64,000 nt of DNA from Linanthus parryae (taxonomy: Eukaryota > Streptophyta > Magnoliopsida > Ericales > Polemoniaceae): the NCBI GenBank assembly GCA_023055425.1, contig JALGPY010000001.1, positions 69,682,994 to 69,746,993 of the forward strand. The letters run 5' to 3'. Positions 25,432 to 38,052 of this stretch are shown piece by piece. Below the pieces are notes generated by a model. That model was given only the letters and a program-made list of their open reading frames with translations, had not been told where the DNA came from and did no database searches. Every line of letters starts with the position of its first letter. The first letter of the stretch is position 1. Made by a program: the position numbers and the translations under genes.

Positions 25432-27306
25432 CTTGGCAAAATCTTCGATGTATTTGATGACATGCGAAGCACCTTCCCTAACTGCGGCCATCTTTTCTTC
25501 AAGGATGGTGGCGGGGCACAAGTGATTCTCATGGTCCAGCAATGAGTAGCATCCGTACTGGGAGTCATCCAAGCTGCAGTTAGGACGGAAGGGGAAGGAA
25601 TTTCTCTTGATCACAGGTGCTCTGCACGGAGGAGGAGTAGACTGTGTCTCGAATCTGGCCTGCTGGGTAGTCCAGTAAGCAACCCAATTCTTGGAGTAGC
25701 CACCTGCGCGGCCACCTGCAGGTTGATCAAAGGGAAGATTTCTCCTCAGAATCGTTTGGCACTCGCCAGACAGTAGCCGCTTGTAGCAGCCTCGTACAAT
25801 GGATCTGGGCCAGACTGATGGCGCCACCGCATCAAACCCAAACTGGGGAGAAACGCGAGTGGGATCGACATCGACTGTGATCCTCTCGTACTTGGGAGTA
25901 AGCTCGCAAACATACTCAGCAAGAGCAGGAAGAGAACCCCTTAGACACCAGCAGAAGAAATCGCGATAGCGCTCATGGAAACGCTTATGACCCTCGAAAA
26001 GAAGTTCTTTCGAGAAAGCAACAGGTCTGGTAGGATACAACTTTGGGAACCATCGCACATTTTCAATGCGCGTGGCATAAGGCCTAGCCGTAAACTTGCT
26101 GCGATCATCGCATATCAAGCTCCATGTACACTTAGGAAAATGAGTTCCAAACCATCTAGCAGCCCTTCCACTGGAAAGTTCCTCCTCCGCACCTGGGACA
26201 CACCACTTGCTGGGTTTAGAAGGAACAGGAGCATAAGAAGGCCATCACTCAAAAACCCACATAGTCAGGAATGCGATGTTGACATAGGTCAATACATCAA
26301 GGCGACCGCGAGAATCCTTGGTTGCCACAACCAATTGGTCCAATCTATGGTACAGGGTGACTAGCGGCCCAAGTGCAACTCTTTGACCAAGGGTCAGTTT
26401 CTCAGCGAAAGGGAGGACATGGTAGAAAACCCCATCATGAGGGTGACCATAAATTAAATACCTCGATAACTAGGCGCAGAGAAAAGCACACAAGGTCAGA
26501 TGGTAACCTTTCCGGTTCACATAATTCTTCGCCTTTGGGTTCTGGATCAGGAGTTTCTTGGTGATACTACTATTCGCATAGTCGCGAAAGAAGTAATGCA
26601 CCCACTTACCCCAAGTGTTCTTCGCGGATGTATCAACCAGCTGCCAGTCGGAAAAAACTTCGCAGGTGTCCACCGGGTGGAAATTTTCTTTACCTCTGAC
26701 AAGAATTCCTCCATCTGCTTGTACAGAGCAAGTTCTGGATCGGTCCTCAAAGGGCTCAAAGGATCCACCTCACCGAAAGGAGAAAGATCATACAACATGT
26801 GTACATCTTCAAGAGTGGGAGAAGCCTCGAACTCAGTAAAGTGGAATGTGTGAGTCGCAGGCGAATAGCACGAGAGAAGGTTTAGAAGCATGGACTGGTC
26901 CAACTTCACGGCAGCACCCTTCATAGCACGGACTGCGAAATATATGCCAGCATTGTTCAATGCGATGGCATGGTGGGTCAATACGTGGTCAATCCACTCA
27001 TCCATAAAGTCCAATTTCTGAACAAACGCTTGAGTAGAAATTGCAGTATGAGGGAAAAAACCCATTTTCAACCCCTAGTCGAACCACATCCTTGGAATCG
27101 ATCAATTCAAGCATGGTTGCGTTAACAGGTGGGGTCAATGTTTGCAACTCTTCAGGAGGAACGGGAGTTGGCAGGTTCTTCACCTTAACCCTAGCACGGT
27201 AAAAGTCTTTTCCGCCCAAATAGGAGGCTTTCCGCCATAAGGTTTGAGGAAGATCAGGTATTTCTTCGACCTCTTTAACGGGTTTGGTTCCTTTTGTCTT
27301 TGCCAT
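25432..27306 (-). pseudogene. First coding block of the antisense gene, plant mobile domain
   Basis: The start reads MAKTKGTKPVKEVEEIPD. PMD-type signatures follow: a stretch with FEASPTLEDVHMLYDLSPFG, matching the family's position for a glycine-rich 'T..DV..L..L...G' segment, and a later stretch around 26330-26450 with FYHVLPFAEKLTLGQRVALG, matching 'P.A..L..G.R.AL.P..L...Y'. A frameshift lies at an A-run near 27045-27060, another near 26640-26680, and an in-frame TGA at 26245-26247. The last part (26118-25432) is rich in Arg, Tyr and Trp and ends EDFAK before a GTAAAT donor. Loss of function in this copy is likely. Confidence 0.68.
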
Positions 27307-28089
27307 TCCTGTAGAAGAGAAAGAAAAAAGGGGGGAGAAATACATACACTTTCAGACACTTTCAGTTTGAATTTGAATTCCAAGAATCAGTTCGAATTTC
27401 AGTTCGAAGCAACGATGTTTTGTCAAAGAGAAGATGAACAGTTCAGTGTCAATTTTGGGTTTGAAAGTTCAAAATCGTTTATATTGCTTGGAATTTCAGA
27501 AGCCCCACATTCAAAACCCTTACAATCTGGGGATTAAATCAGTTCTGAGTTTAAAGAACAAGGTTTCTTTCGCAGTTTCCAACGAATGGCATGTTTCAGA
27601 TAGTCACGGGTTTGCAGATCAAATACAGTACAAATCATATATCAGTACATTAAATGGAATTGAGCAAAGCCAACCTTGTATTGGTAAAGCTTGCTTGGAT
27701 GAAGCCAGTTGAAGAAGACGGTTGACAAGAAAGAATTGATGATTAATCACTTGGATCTGCTCTTGAAGGCTTTCGCTTATCATTCACTTTAAGAGAAAGA
27801 AGTGATGCTCTGCAAAGAATGGAGGGTACAGAGTATTTATCCAAAAAAATGAAGGGTTGCGTCCTTTCACTAGTCGAATCGCAACCGTCACCGTCGAATC
27901 GCGCAATCACAGGACAAGCTGACGTCATGCCTAAAACCCTAAAAGACCAGACGGCATGACTCTAGGGATTTTAGGTCATAATGACACGCACGGGGGCTGA
28001 ATTTGCGTGTATTTGAATTGGTGCGTGGCGGCGACGCGTACATTGGTTCCTGCGCATTAAAGCCTATCCGGCTATGCGTCTTCACGCGC
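27307..28089. other. Non-coding segment upstream of the antisense gene
   Basis: No coding frame was recognised. By position it would hold the antisense gene's promoter and 5' UTR and, on the plus strand, the end of the element's own internal region. Confidence 0.45.
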
Positions 28090-28102
28090 AGAAAGGGGCT
28101 AA
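28090..28102 (+). promoter_or_regulatory. Polypurine tract of the Tat element
   Basis: AGAAAGGGGCTAA lies immediately before the 3' LTR start at 28103, the expected place for plus-strand priming. Confidence 0.75.
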
Positions 28103-28723
28103 TGTAGATAGTGCTTTCTAGACAGGAAGATCTTAGCCACGTGGCGACCATCCAGCACACCTAGCAGTGCTCCACACACACTGGATCACCAGCCGCGCTG
28201 ATCCACGTGGGGGCTGCGAGACAGGGCCCTCGCATACCACCACACGGGACTTGTAGGGACTTAGTGGTTTGGAGGCTAGAGTAAGTCCTGTCGCGCGCGA
28301 GCGACAGCCAAGCCCGCGCGCGACCCCTAGTAAATGCTTTGAGAGATTTATGGCACGAGCTCCATGAACCCGGTCAACCCGGTCGACCTCGTAACGGTTC
28401 CGGTATACGCGGGTAACGTGCCATAACAGTCCCTATATATGCGGACAAACGTGCCGTTGTTGTTAAGCTAATTAAGCCGCCATTAAAGGGTGCATTAACC
28501 ACACTACAATGGTCACATTCTCCGTTATATATAGGATCGTTAACCCTTCCATACAAGGGCGGAATCACCTGAGATACGCGGAAGCTCTGCCAAAATCATG
28601 TCTCTCTCATACAGTGCTATTGTCTTACTCTCTCCCTACACACAACCTTACACTTCCAGTGTCCTTATTATCCCCTACTCTTGGTGTATATTGAATTCTC
28701 TCCGCAGGATTCTCTCGTACGCA
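28103..28723 (+). repeat. 3' LTR of the Tat element
   Basis: It is 621 bp, TGTAGATAGTG...CGTACGCA, and collinear with the 5' LTR. About 35 scattered mismatches and a 2-bp CT indel separate them by eye. CTAAC follows directly. Confidence 0.88.
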
Positions 28724-29506
28724 CTAACATACCCAGGATTACACAGGAAGAAATCGTGCATGATTTGGACAAGAAATGAAGGAGTTATCGTTGGGTTTTC
28801 GGGGTGAAAAAAACTAGTCGAAAAAAATCATGAAATCCGAATCTAAAATCATTCAAACGTGAATCTGGGCTTGTTTAGATGCTCCTAGAGGACTCACGAC
28901 CTGATATGGAGCAGTTTGATGTAAAGAATGCGAAATTTGGGGGAGAAACGAAGCTTACCCATGCTTCGCCGTCCATGGCGGTTCGCCAGCGACGTGGGGA
29001 GCTTCCGGCTGCGAGCTGCTCTATTCCATAGGTTCCCAGCGATTCCTAGCCAATTAATGAGTTCAGAATCGAGACCTCAGGGAAGGCAATTAAACTGAAG
29101 AAATCGTGGTGAGAGAAGATTACTGATCCTCTCCGTTCATGGTGGATGCCGGCGGCCAAAAATGACCCAGATTCCGGCGAATGTCGAGAAACAACGAATT
29201 GGCTGCTGAAATTTGGTGCGTTGGGCTCACGATCATCACGGGAACATAGCAAGACCGATTAGAAAGGCTCAAACACAACGAAGGAGGAGAATTCGATCGA
29301 TTACAAAGCTAGGGTTCATACCTTCAAGTCGGGTTTTCTCCCTCGATACGCTCCTCCCATGAAATTGATTTGTGCGTTTTTCTCCCCTGATCACCCTCTA
29401 CCTCCAGCTATAATAGTTTTTGAAATGGCAAAGTCGTGGTGGTGCTAGGGTGGTAGTGGTGGTGGTTGTTCTTGAGTAGGGCAAAGGAGATGAAGATGAA
29501 GGGGAT

Positions 29507-29622
<116 letters not shown>

Positions 29623-29947
29623 CTGATGGTGGGGGATGTGAAGAAGAGGTTTCCACCTAACCAATAGAGTTTTCAAATTGGAGTTGACAAGTGGCAAGCA
29701 TGCATGTGGGTCAAAGTGTAATTTTCTAAACTTTAGGGTACATTTAGAATTACAGGTTCCTACTTAATTTCGGATAATTGCACAACCACCCCGAACATCT
29801 CTAGTGCTTCAAAATCATTCTAACGACTCCCAGATATTGCAAACACTCCAAAGTTCCAACTTTAAAGCCGTGACAAAATATTTACAAAATCGCCCCCAAA
29901 GTCTTGATATTGCACTTAGAGCTCGCTTGAGAAATAGGGGTGTTACA

Positions 29948-30686
29948 ATCTACCCACCTTAAAAGAATCTTTGTCCCCGAAGATCTCATACTATACTTAC
30001 CATCATAAATGAAATGCACATGAAATGTAGCACAGTGACTCAGTCTATTTGACTTAGCCAGACAAGCACATAAACCGCTCTCGTCGAATGTTCTGCTCCC
30101 AAAAGATGGCTTCCTTAGATGGTCAACTTGAAACACCTTAACTAACAGAAATTTCTCATTCTCACTCTCCGCATGGCGGGGTCTATACTACGTAGCAGCC
30201 CAAACTCGCACCACATTAGATTTTTGTATACGATTGATATAAGTAAAAGTTTGAAACAAGTTTTGAAAGTTCAAGACCAATGAGCAAGTTCCCAATTTTA
30301 GAAGCGCTCCGAAAATGTTCTAGCATTTAAACAATTTTTTTTTTGAAACTTTTAGACAAATACTTTGATCAAAACTAGCATCTCATTTTTTCGAAACTCG
30401 GCCACATTGAAAATATTGTCTTACCTGTATATGATTAGATAAACCAATCACCTCAAGTGTTCCACGCATACGAGGGAGAGAGAACACTATGTGTCTACAC
30501 ACAACGTGCCTCTCCAACACAACTCACATGTGTTTCAAATGTTCCAACTTAGTCTACACAGCGGGTACAACTTATAGTACCGTCGTACTAAGAGTCGCGC
30601 CAGCGGACTGATAAACAAAGTGGTCCATATCACTTGGCATTTGGTAGCTCGACACCCCAATAATTTTGGAAACCCATTATTTTTTT
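29948..30686 (-). repeat. Internal region copy d, truncated
   Basis: It starts with the usual polypurine junction but breaks off near 30687. There the sequence jumps to a point about 0.5 kb inside the next LTR. About 1.0 kb present in copies a-c, including the primer site and the LTR end, is missing. Confidence 0.7.
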
Positions 30687-31544
30687 AAATCATTTCAAAT
30701 CATTTCAAATTGATTAGGGAAATCCAGAGCCACAAACAACATTAATAAAGCAGTCAATTTTTAATTTCGACTTCAATCAACAGTTTAATTTAGCTGAGGC
30801 ATGTCCAGAGCCACCAGCAGGATCGATGTAAACAGAGGGATCACGAAATAATCACTAAGGGTTCCTTCTAGGGTCTATCAAACCCTATTTCACCCGAGCG
30901 TTAAGGGAGCCCATTCGTCAACCCCGCTCACAACATTAGCTAAAAGGCCTTAAGTGTCGACACCCCTTTACCGTAGTGACCCTTACAAGTATAAGTAGCA
31001 CTCTATAGCTCTATAAACCCCTTGGCCTCAATATCTTGATACATTTTGGCTCATCGGGGGCGGATTTGTGAACATTAACGTTCTATCCAATAATAAGAAG
31101 CATTGCTTCAATGGTCTTGGCCATAATAAAAAGGAGGATCGCTTGACGCCTCCCATTAATAACAGTACTCTGCACATCGTCCTAAGTCTATTAGAGGTAC
31201 TTTATTTCTTCTCTTTCACATAACCAGAATCAGAATATCAACATTTCACAAGTAATTTCCGAGAGTTCTCAAATGAGATGAATAAAATAGTTTAACAACA
31301 TTCGAGTGGAAAACATGCATTCTCATACTATTTCATATAGCAAACATTCATTTGAAACATCAATGACATACGCAGATTTTGATATGAAAAGGCCGTACAT
31401 ATGTACATACCTCTGAGCCAAGAAATCTGCAAAGCGAAGCTAGCACTCATACATCGCTCGTCTCATGTGAATCCGGGTCTAACAGTCAATGTAGCGATAC
31501 GAATACGTACGCCTATTTGGCACAGTCCTCAACATCGGCTGGAT

Positions 31545-31560
31545 ATAAACAAGTAAAGTA
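31545..31560. repeat. Target-site duplication of LINE1 (left copy)
   Basis: ATAAACAAGTAAAGTA (16 bp) recurs at 38315-38330. Uninterrupted array copies (for example at 8275 and 13040) carry it once. Confidence 0.88.
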
Positions 31561-31937
31561 GTTTCCAGGTTGCAACCCAACGGTTTGTTTTACCTTCTCT
31601 CTCTCTAACATTGCTCATGCATGAGCTTCACAATCATCATCTTCATCTTCATCATTGCTACCAATCAAATTGTGGCTAGCTTTTAAATCTCCTATTTTGA
31701 TCTCTGTCCCTTTCCAAGAAATCTCCATCATTCCTTTTGTTACCTCATCTAGCTTCCACCTCCTCTCCTCCCTAATACCCGACCTCAACCCCATACCCAC
31801 TTACTGATTTCTAACCCTCTTTGTCATTTCTTCACGGCTTCCAGACACTTGGCAGCCCTAACCCTAAACCCTCCCATATACCACTCCATAACCTTTTAGC
31901 TAACACCTCAAATCAGTTCCTCACCTGATTTACTTGT

Positions 31938-34018
31938 ATGGATTATTTTTGGAAATCTCATCCCATCTCACCCCCCAGTTCATCAAATAATTCTGCATGT
32001 GAGCAAATAGATCAGCGTGGAGTGATGTTGGACCTTGATCCCACTACAGTCAATATCTATAAAGCTCTTTGGAAAAACTGCCTCATTGGAAGATTCATCT
32101 CCAACTCAAAAGAATCCATCCCCTCAGCAGTTACAATCCAACAAGTTGTTGATGAAATTTGGAAGACAAGAGATAAGATTTGGGTAGAGAAGAAAGGTGC
32201 TTGTTTTCTCTTCCACTGTTTTGACGAGGAGGATAAGACTCGCTTGCTTGATTATGGAGTTTCTGGGATTCATGGAAAGATTCTAATCCTCAGAGAAAGG
32301 CCTCCAAACTTTGCAATCTCTGAGCCTGACTTTCCTACGATGGACGTATGGATTTGCATGCCAGGCATCCCAATGGAAGGTTTCTATTATGACTTGGCAA
32401 AGAACCTTGGAAGGGTTGCAGGAGAAGTCTTGCATGTTGATTGGACAATCAAGAGATTTGCCAACATGGAGGAGTTTCGGGTTAAAGTACGTGTTAACCT
32501 CAATGAGCCTCTAACCCCAAGAGCCTACATCAAGCCCACAGACCCGGATCACCCTCCAAAGTGGATTTTCTTCAGGTATGAGAATGTGTACAAGGTGTGT
32601 TTCAGATGTGGCTTTGTGTGACATTCTAACCAAACTTGTCGAAGAAACCTCGTTGAGGTACTGCAAATCCTTGAAGACAGCTACAGAAATTCCCCTTTCC
32701 ATGATTCACTCCACTTTCACATAGCTGCTGGCGGGCCCATGTTCACGACGAAGATGAAGGCGTTTAAGGCGACTGGTAGAAATCGGACCACGGTCGTGGA
32801 TTTGTTGCAAAAACCAGAGGAGTCGGGCGAAGAAGAAGCGACCCTAACCCGAAATAGCAATTTGATAATTAGCTTTCTGGACGGGTCATCCTCTGATGGG
32901 TACTTCACACCCGGTTCGTCTTTTGATGGATGGGAATGTGATACATGGCCGTCGGGTCCTTTCAACCCGTACCCGGTGGGTATGTTTGGTCCAGGAGAAG
33001 GCCCACACCCGTCGGGTCAGCTTTTTAGCCCAACCAATTTCTTTTCGCCAGGCCCATCTTTCTCGGGGTTATCGCAAGATCTAGCCCAAAACCCAGCCCA
33101 TAACCCTTTACCCCTCCCCATACCACAACCCGACCCGTCTACTACAACCCAATCGTTGCCCTTTTCGGATCTCTCATCTTTATTACCCATCCCACCGTTT
33201 CAATTTCGCGCCACTTCATCTTCACAAAACCCCTCCACCTCTGCCTGACCCACCTTGAACTCCACAACAAACGCTTCGGTAACCCCCAACATTCAAGCAC
33301 CCATTATTACCCCCCAATCACTCCTTCACTTTGAAAACAGAGAACAATCACTCATCAAATCTCTCAAAGAACATCCCTCGGATCTTACTCTCTCCTGCAC
33401 TGAATCGATGGGCTCTCTCTCTCCGGCGTCCGTTCCCCCTTCCCGGCGGTGAATAACTCTAGCTTTGCTCAAGAGGACGACGACCTATCCCGTTTCATTC
33501 TTAGTCTCCCGCTGATCAAAACGTCCTCCCCCACCACAGAAATCTTTTCCCCAATCCTTCCATCTCAACTCTCGGCTCCACCAGAGCTAATTATTGTGCC
33601 GTTTGAAGATGAACCCGTTGATGCCCAACCCCTTCAAACCATCAAACCTCCGGCCTTTATTCTTAGGGCCCCTGATTTTGTGGAAGAGGATTCAGAAACC
33701 TTACCTTTGATGTTGGAAGGCAAATAGCAAACGGCTGCATCTGAGACTTGCGGGGTGCGCTCTCTTGCTGTTAAAGACCCTATGGGAGAGAAGGAGGAAG
33801 GTTTCATTGTTCAGAAAGCTGATAAGGTGCAGCCAGCAAAGAAAAGGGCTCTAGCAGAGACGTCTGCCATGGAGGGAGAAGCGGAACAGGAGCATAAAGG
33901 TATTAAACGAATTAAATTTTTAAATTGTTTTTTAAATAATTTTACCCCAACTATCCCTCCTTTTCTCAAAAAAGACCCCCTGTTTCTCAAACTGTTAATT
34001 TTCTCAATGAGGTTTTGA
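31938..34018 (+). pseudogene. LINE1 ORF1 (DUF4283 / zinc-knuckle nucleic-acid binding protein), broken
   Basis: The ATG at 31938 opens a DUF4283-like domain (residues about 40-215: ALWKNCLIGRF, VWICMPGIPMEGFY, FANMEEFRVKV). It leads into the knuckle CFRCGFV-stop-HSNQTC. The TGA at 32619-32621 stands where the family usually has the Gly before His, so one G-to-T change of GGA explains it. The frame then reads on to a TGA at 33246-33248 through a Pro/Ser/Phe-rich tail, with a further shift near 33450. ORF1 proteins of plant L1 elements coat the LINE RNA. Confidence 0.75.
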
Positions 34019-34049
34019 TGGTTGACCTTAATTAACCATCACAGGCGCC

Positions 34050-37000
34050 ATGAGCCTCCTAGCCTGGAATTGCAGAGGATTGGGTCAATCTTCTGCAATT
34101 CAAGAAGTTTTTAACTTGACCCGCAAACAAAAACCATCCCTTCTCTTCCTTTCTGAAACTAAAAAGTCTTCTCACTGGGTCACTAATAAATTTAGAAACC
34201 TCGGTTTTCACTCCACTTTTGGAGTTGATCCGGAAGGCTCTGCATGGGGGCTCTGGCTTGCCTGGGATAATGCTTTCTCAATTCAAATTTTGTTCAGTAA
34301 TTTGAACTTTATACTCTGTTCTGTTGTAGATTTTAACAGTGCATCATGGTATCTAGGGCTTGTTTATGGTAGTCCGATCCTAGCTTAAAGGCAATCTGTT
34401 TGGCAACTTATGTAATCCTTGATTCCAATTAATCAACCGGTTATTCTTATAGGGGATTTTAACCAAGTCCTTAATCCGAGAGATAAGACAGGACCTAATG
34501 CTAATTCTCTGCCGGGGGCTTCTCAATTCAAAATTTTCATAGAACACACATCTCTTTTTGAACTTCCAAATTTAGGACACTGGTTAACTTGGACAAATAA
34601 CAGGTTTTTGGACCTTCCTACTTTTGAGAAACTTGATCGGGCTTGGTGTAACTCAAGTTGGTTTAACCTTTTTCCTTCAGCAATTTTACATAACCTAGGA
34701 ATCACTATTTCTGACCATGCCCCTATTAAGTTAGTTCTTTCTTATCAAAACTTTACTTACAACAGATTACAACGTCTAGAAGCTTGGTGGTTAAATCGAC
34801 ATGAAGTTTTTCATCTCATCCAGTTTATTTGGAATTTTCCTTTGGTTGGTTCTCCTATTTTAGGGTAGTTAAGTATTTACAATTAACCCTTAAATCTCTT
34901 AGGTGTTGGAGTAATAATCTCCCTTCTCTGGTTAATCGAATTGAAAACTGCAAAAGAGAATTAGCTAGCACTCAAGACTCCTTGCATAACCCTGACTCTT
35001 TGAGTCGCTGTAAATTGCTTAACTCCAGGCTTTCCAATCTTTTAAATGATTATGAAACCTTTTGGGCTCAAAGGGCTAGATGTAAATGGCTAAGATAAGG
35101 GGATGGAAATACTAAGTTTTTTCATAATTATGCTCGTCTCAAAAAAGGGAGGAACCACATCTACTCTTTAAAGCTAGAAGATGGGACCTTGATAAATAAT
35201 CAAAGTGCTATTTCCGACCATTTGGTAAGTTATTATCAAAATATCTTTTCAGAACCATCTCCTTCACTTCAAGAATTAGAATCTTTATATGGTCATGATT
35301 GTGCTTTCGATTTACTGTTTAATATTGACTCCTTTCTTGATTTTGAACAACAATCCATGCTGTCAGCCCCCTTTACGGCTGATGAGGTTAAGCAGGCCGT
35401 TTTTAATATGGGCCCTCTTAAGGCCCCGGGTCTGGATAGAATTCAACCCCTTTTCTTTCAAAAGTGCTGGCCTATTATTTCCACCAAAGTTACAACTGCA
35501 GTTTTATCTTTCCTTAACTCTGGTTACTTGCTCACTGAATTAAATAACACTAACATTGTTCTTATTCCCAAAACTAAAAATCCCACTTCAGTTAGTGATT
35601 TTCGTCCAATTAGTTTATGTAATGTCCTTTACAGAATCATTTCCAAAGTGCTTGCCAATCGTATTAAAATAGTCCTACCATCTCTTATTTCTAACAATCA
35701 AAATGGTTTTGTCCCAAACCGCTCTATCCAGCATAACATTATTTTAGCTCAAGACATTATGCATTACATTTCCAAAACTTCTGACCCTAGTTTGCCTAAA
35801 TATGGTGCCCTTAAGCTAGACATCTCAAAGGCTTTTGACAGACTAAGATGGGATTTTGTAGAAGCCACTCTTCATTAGTTTCATTTTCCTTCTCATTTTA
35901 TACGGCTAGTTATGCAATGTTTAACTACAGTTTCTTACTCCATCATTGTCAATGGGTCCAAATCAAGGCATTTCAAACCTCAAAGGGGACTCAGACAAGG
36001 GGACCCTCTTTCTCCGTTTATCTTTATTTTATGCGCTGAAGCTTTATCGAAAACAATTAATTTTGCTTGTAATATGAAACTTATTGAAGGGTTACCTTCC
36101 AGAAATAGGGGACCATTAGTGTCACACTTACAATTCGCAGATGATACTATTCTGTTCTTTAAAATGAAACCTAATACGGATCTAGTTACCTTGGATATCC
36201 TCAACAAATTTGCCAACCAATCTGGGGAAGTTATCAACTTCTCCAAATCATCCATCACCTTCTCTCCAAACTGCAACCAAAGGGATATTCAAACCTTTAC
36301 TGCCAATCTTAGAGTTAATCACTCTGATCAAATAGGTTCCTATCTAGGTTTTTTCTTTGCACCAACCTTTACTCAATCAAAGAATAAAAATTAAGAAATC
36401 ATAATTGAAAAAAATTAGAAATAAATGTGCTTCTTGGAAAGGTTTGCTCCTTAACAAGTTTGGGAGAGCCACTTTAATTAAATCCATACTCACTAGTTTT
36501 CTTGTTTACCCCTTCTCAGTTCTTCTGTTTTCCCCTAAGTCAATCAAGACTATCACCACCATCTTTAGCAACTTTTTCTGGGCAGGCAATCCCATGGTTA
36601 GATCTTTGCATTGTGCATCTTGGGATAAACTTTGTTTAAGAACTGGCAAAGGGGGTCTTGGTTTTAAAAACATAAAAGCTTTTAATCGTGCACTTTTTTG
36701 CAAGAACACTTGGCATTTAATTGCTAACCAACAAACCCTCTTTTCAAATTATCTATCTTCTAAGTATTGCAAAAGGAATTCTTTTTGGATCCATAATTCT
36801 CCCACTTATGCTTCTCCAACATGGAAGGCGATTATAAAAGGTAAGAGCTATCTTGGTGGCTGCTTATTGTGGAAGTTAGCAGATGGTGATCGGATTTCTA
36901 TTAACAAACATCCCTGGATTCATGAGGTTCCTCCTGCATCAATCAAAGATAGTTTAAATGGTAATCTGTCTATTAGATGGGTCAAGGACCTAACTGCAAA

Positions 37001-37680
37001 TAGTGACGAGGGGGGGGTGAGATGGAATCATACCACTATCTTTAATTCAATCACATCATGGCTAGCAAACCTTGTGATCAATACCCCTCTCAACTCTAGC
37101 TCAAATGACCCTCAGTGGATTCTTACCACAAATCACCTTTTTCTGTCAAATCCCTATATAATCACTTGTATTCCTCTCTGCCTAGGCCCAATTTTAAGAC
37201 ACATTCTCAATCCTTCAATGCCACAACTCTTAAACTAAACTGGAAACATTGGAAGATGAAGTTACCTTTCAAGTTGAGGTTCTTTTCATGGCAAACGGCA
37301 CTCCATATCTTGCCAACAAAGGATCTATTGAGAGCTAGAGAGATTGACTGTAATTCTAATTGTGTTTTTTGTCACCATGCCATTGAAACAATAGAACATC
37401 TTTTTATTAGCTGTGTCTTTTCCAAAACTGTTTCCCAGAGATTAAGAATTTGCATCCCCGCCAGTAGTACTGAAGCCTGTTTCAAAATTTGCCTTAGAAA
37501 ATCTCAATTTTGGTCACAAAAACTCAACCATTGGTTAATAGCTTGCTGGATCATCTAGAAAGCTAGAAATGCAACTCTTTTCAAAGATACTACACCCTTG
37601 GTGGATGACTGATGCTTTCAGATTGTTTCACTAACTTCACAAATTCATAATGCTTCTCCACCTATTATTCCACAAAATTA
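34050..37680 (+). pseudogene. LINE1 ORF2 (endonuclease-reverse transcriptase), broken
   Basis: An ATG at 34050 starts MSLLAWNCRGLGQSSA, the apurinic-endonuclease-like N-terminus. GDFNQVLNPRDK and SDHAPIKL follow. The frame has a TAA at 34386-34388, a shift near 34850, a TAG at 35876-35878 inside the RT, and further shifts near 36395 and 37120. The RT signatures are KAPGLDRIQPLFFQ, DISKAFDRLRWD, QGDPLSPFIF and FADD at 36133-36144. A zf-RVT segment (WKMKLPFKLRFFSW, CVFCHHAIETIEHLF) lies at 37240-37440. The RNase H expected after it is missing. It is non-functional. Confidence 0.8.
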
Positions 37681-37689
37681 GGAAGGACT

Positions 37690-38052
37690 TTGGAGGTTAA
37701 GAAGAAATCAAAGAGTGCAAATTCTGCTCCAAGGAAGCGAAAGCCAAAAGCATCAAGCTTGGACAAGGGAAAAGCTCCATTGAAGGCTGGAGATTTGAAA
37801 GTAGAAGTTAACAAGAAGACAGGGTTTGCAGCAGCTGTTGATAGGTTCTTGGAAGCCAATTCTATTGAAGACAAACAGATGCAGATAAAGTTCGAAGAAG
37901 AAAAGAGGAAGGCAGAAGAGTTAGCGGCGGAGTACAGGGCGCATAACACTGGCTTCATGCTTGTTGATGGAAGAATGGTTGATCCAAATGCAGAAGCTCT
38001 CATCACCTTCCTCAAGGAGAAATCTGGTTCAACGAAAGGAAAGTCAATCTAA
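37690..38052 (+). CDS. Unrecognised 120-residue lysine-rich frame at the LINE1 3' end
   Basis: The frame is uninterrupted, from ATG at 37690 to TAA at 38052. The N-terminal third is Lys/Ser/Pro-rich, like a nuclear or disordered tail. The rest looks helical (AAAVDRFLEANSIEDK, FEEEKRKAEELAAEYRAH) and ends DPNAEALITFLKEKSG. I do not recognise the family, and it is not part of any LINE protein I know. It lies inside the target duplication, so it moved with the LINE, and the downstream 38053-38314 looks like a 3' UTR. It is probably the 3' part of a host transcript; the original start may lie upstream of the junction. Confidence 0.5.
   Translation: MEVKKKSKSANSAPRKRKPKASSLDKGKAPLKAGDLKVEVNKKTGFAAAVDRFLEANSIEDKQMQIKFEEEKRKAEELAAEYRAHNTGFMLVDGRMVDPNAEALITFLKEKSGSTKGKSI

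Larger units (their letters stand above)
22952..27306 (-). pseudogene. Antisense spliced plant-mobile-domain gene inside the Tat element (decayed)
   Basis: On the minus strand an ATG at 27306-27304 starts a reading path that ends at a TGA at 22954-22952. At least five coding blocks are joined by introns with GT-AG ends: donor at 25431 and acceptor before 25355; donor 24865, acceptor before 24792; donor 24339, acceptor before 24079; donor 23503, with the last acceptor either before 23460 or before 23427. The first block resembles the aminotransferase-like plant mobile domain (PMD). The later blocks are acidic and coiled-coil-like. Two frameshifts (about 27050 and about 26650) and a TGA at 26245-26247 break the first block. 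Antisense extra ORFs are known in plant Tat elements, and PMD capture by plant transposons is known; this splicing is inferred. Confidence 0.72.
14150..28723 (+). mobile_element. Tat-lineage Ty3/gypsy LTR retrotransposon, 14.57 kb
   Basis: Paired LTRs (14150-14772 and 28103-28723), a 5-bp target duplication, a primer-site-like sequence after the 5' LTR and a polypurine tract before the 3' LTR define the element. The gag-pro frame is followed by reverse transcriptase, RNase H, a second RNase H of the archaeal type, and an integrase without a chromodomain. That layout, with a long extra region downstream of pol, is characteristic of the Tat clade. By eye the two LTRs differ at about 35 of 620 positions, so the insertion is not recent. 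Pol has stops and a frameshift. An antisense gene relic fills 22952-27306. Confidence 0.9.
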
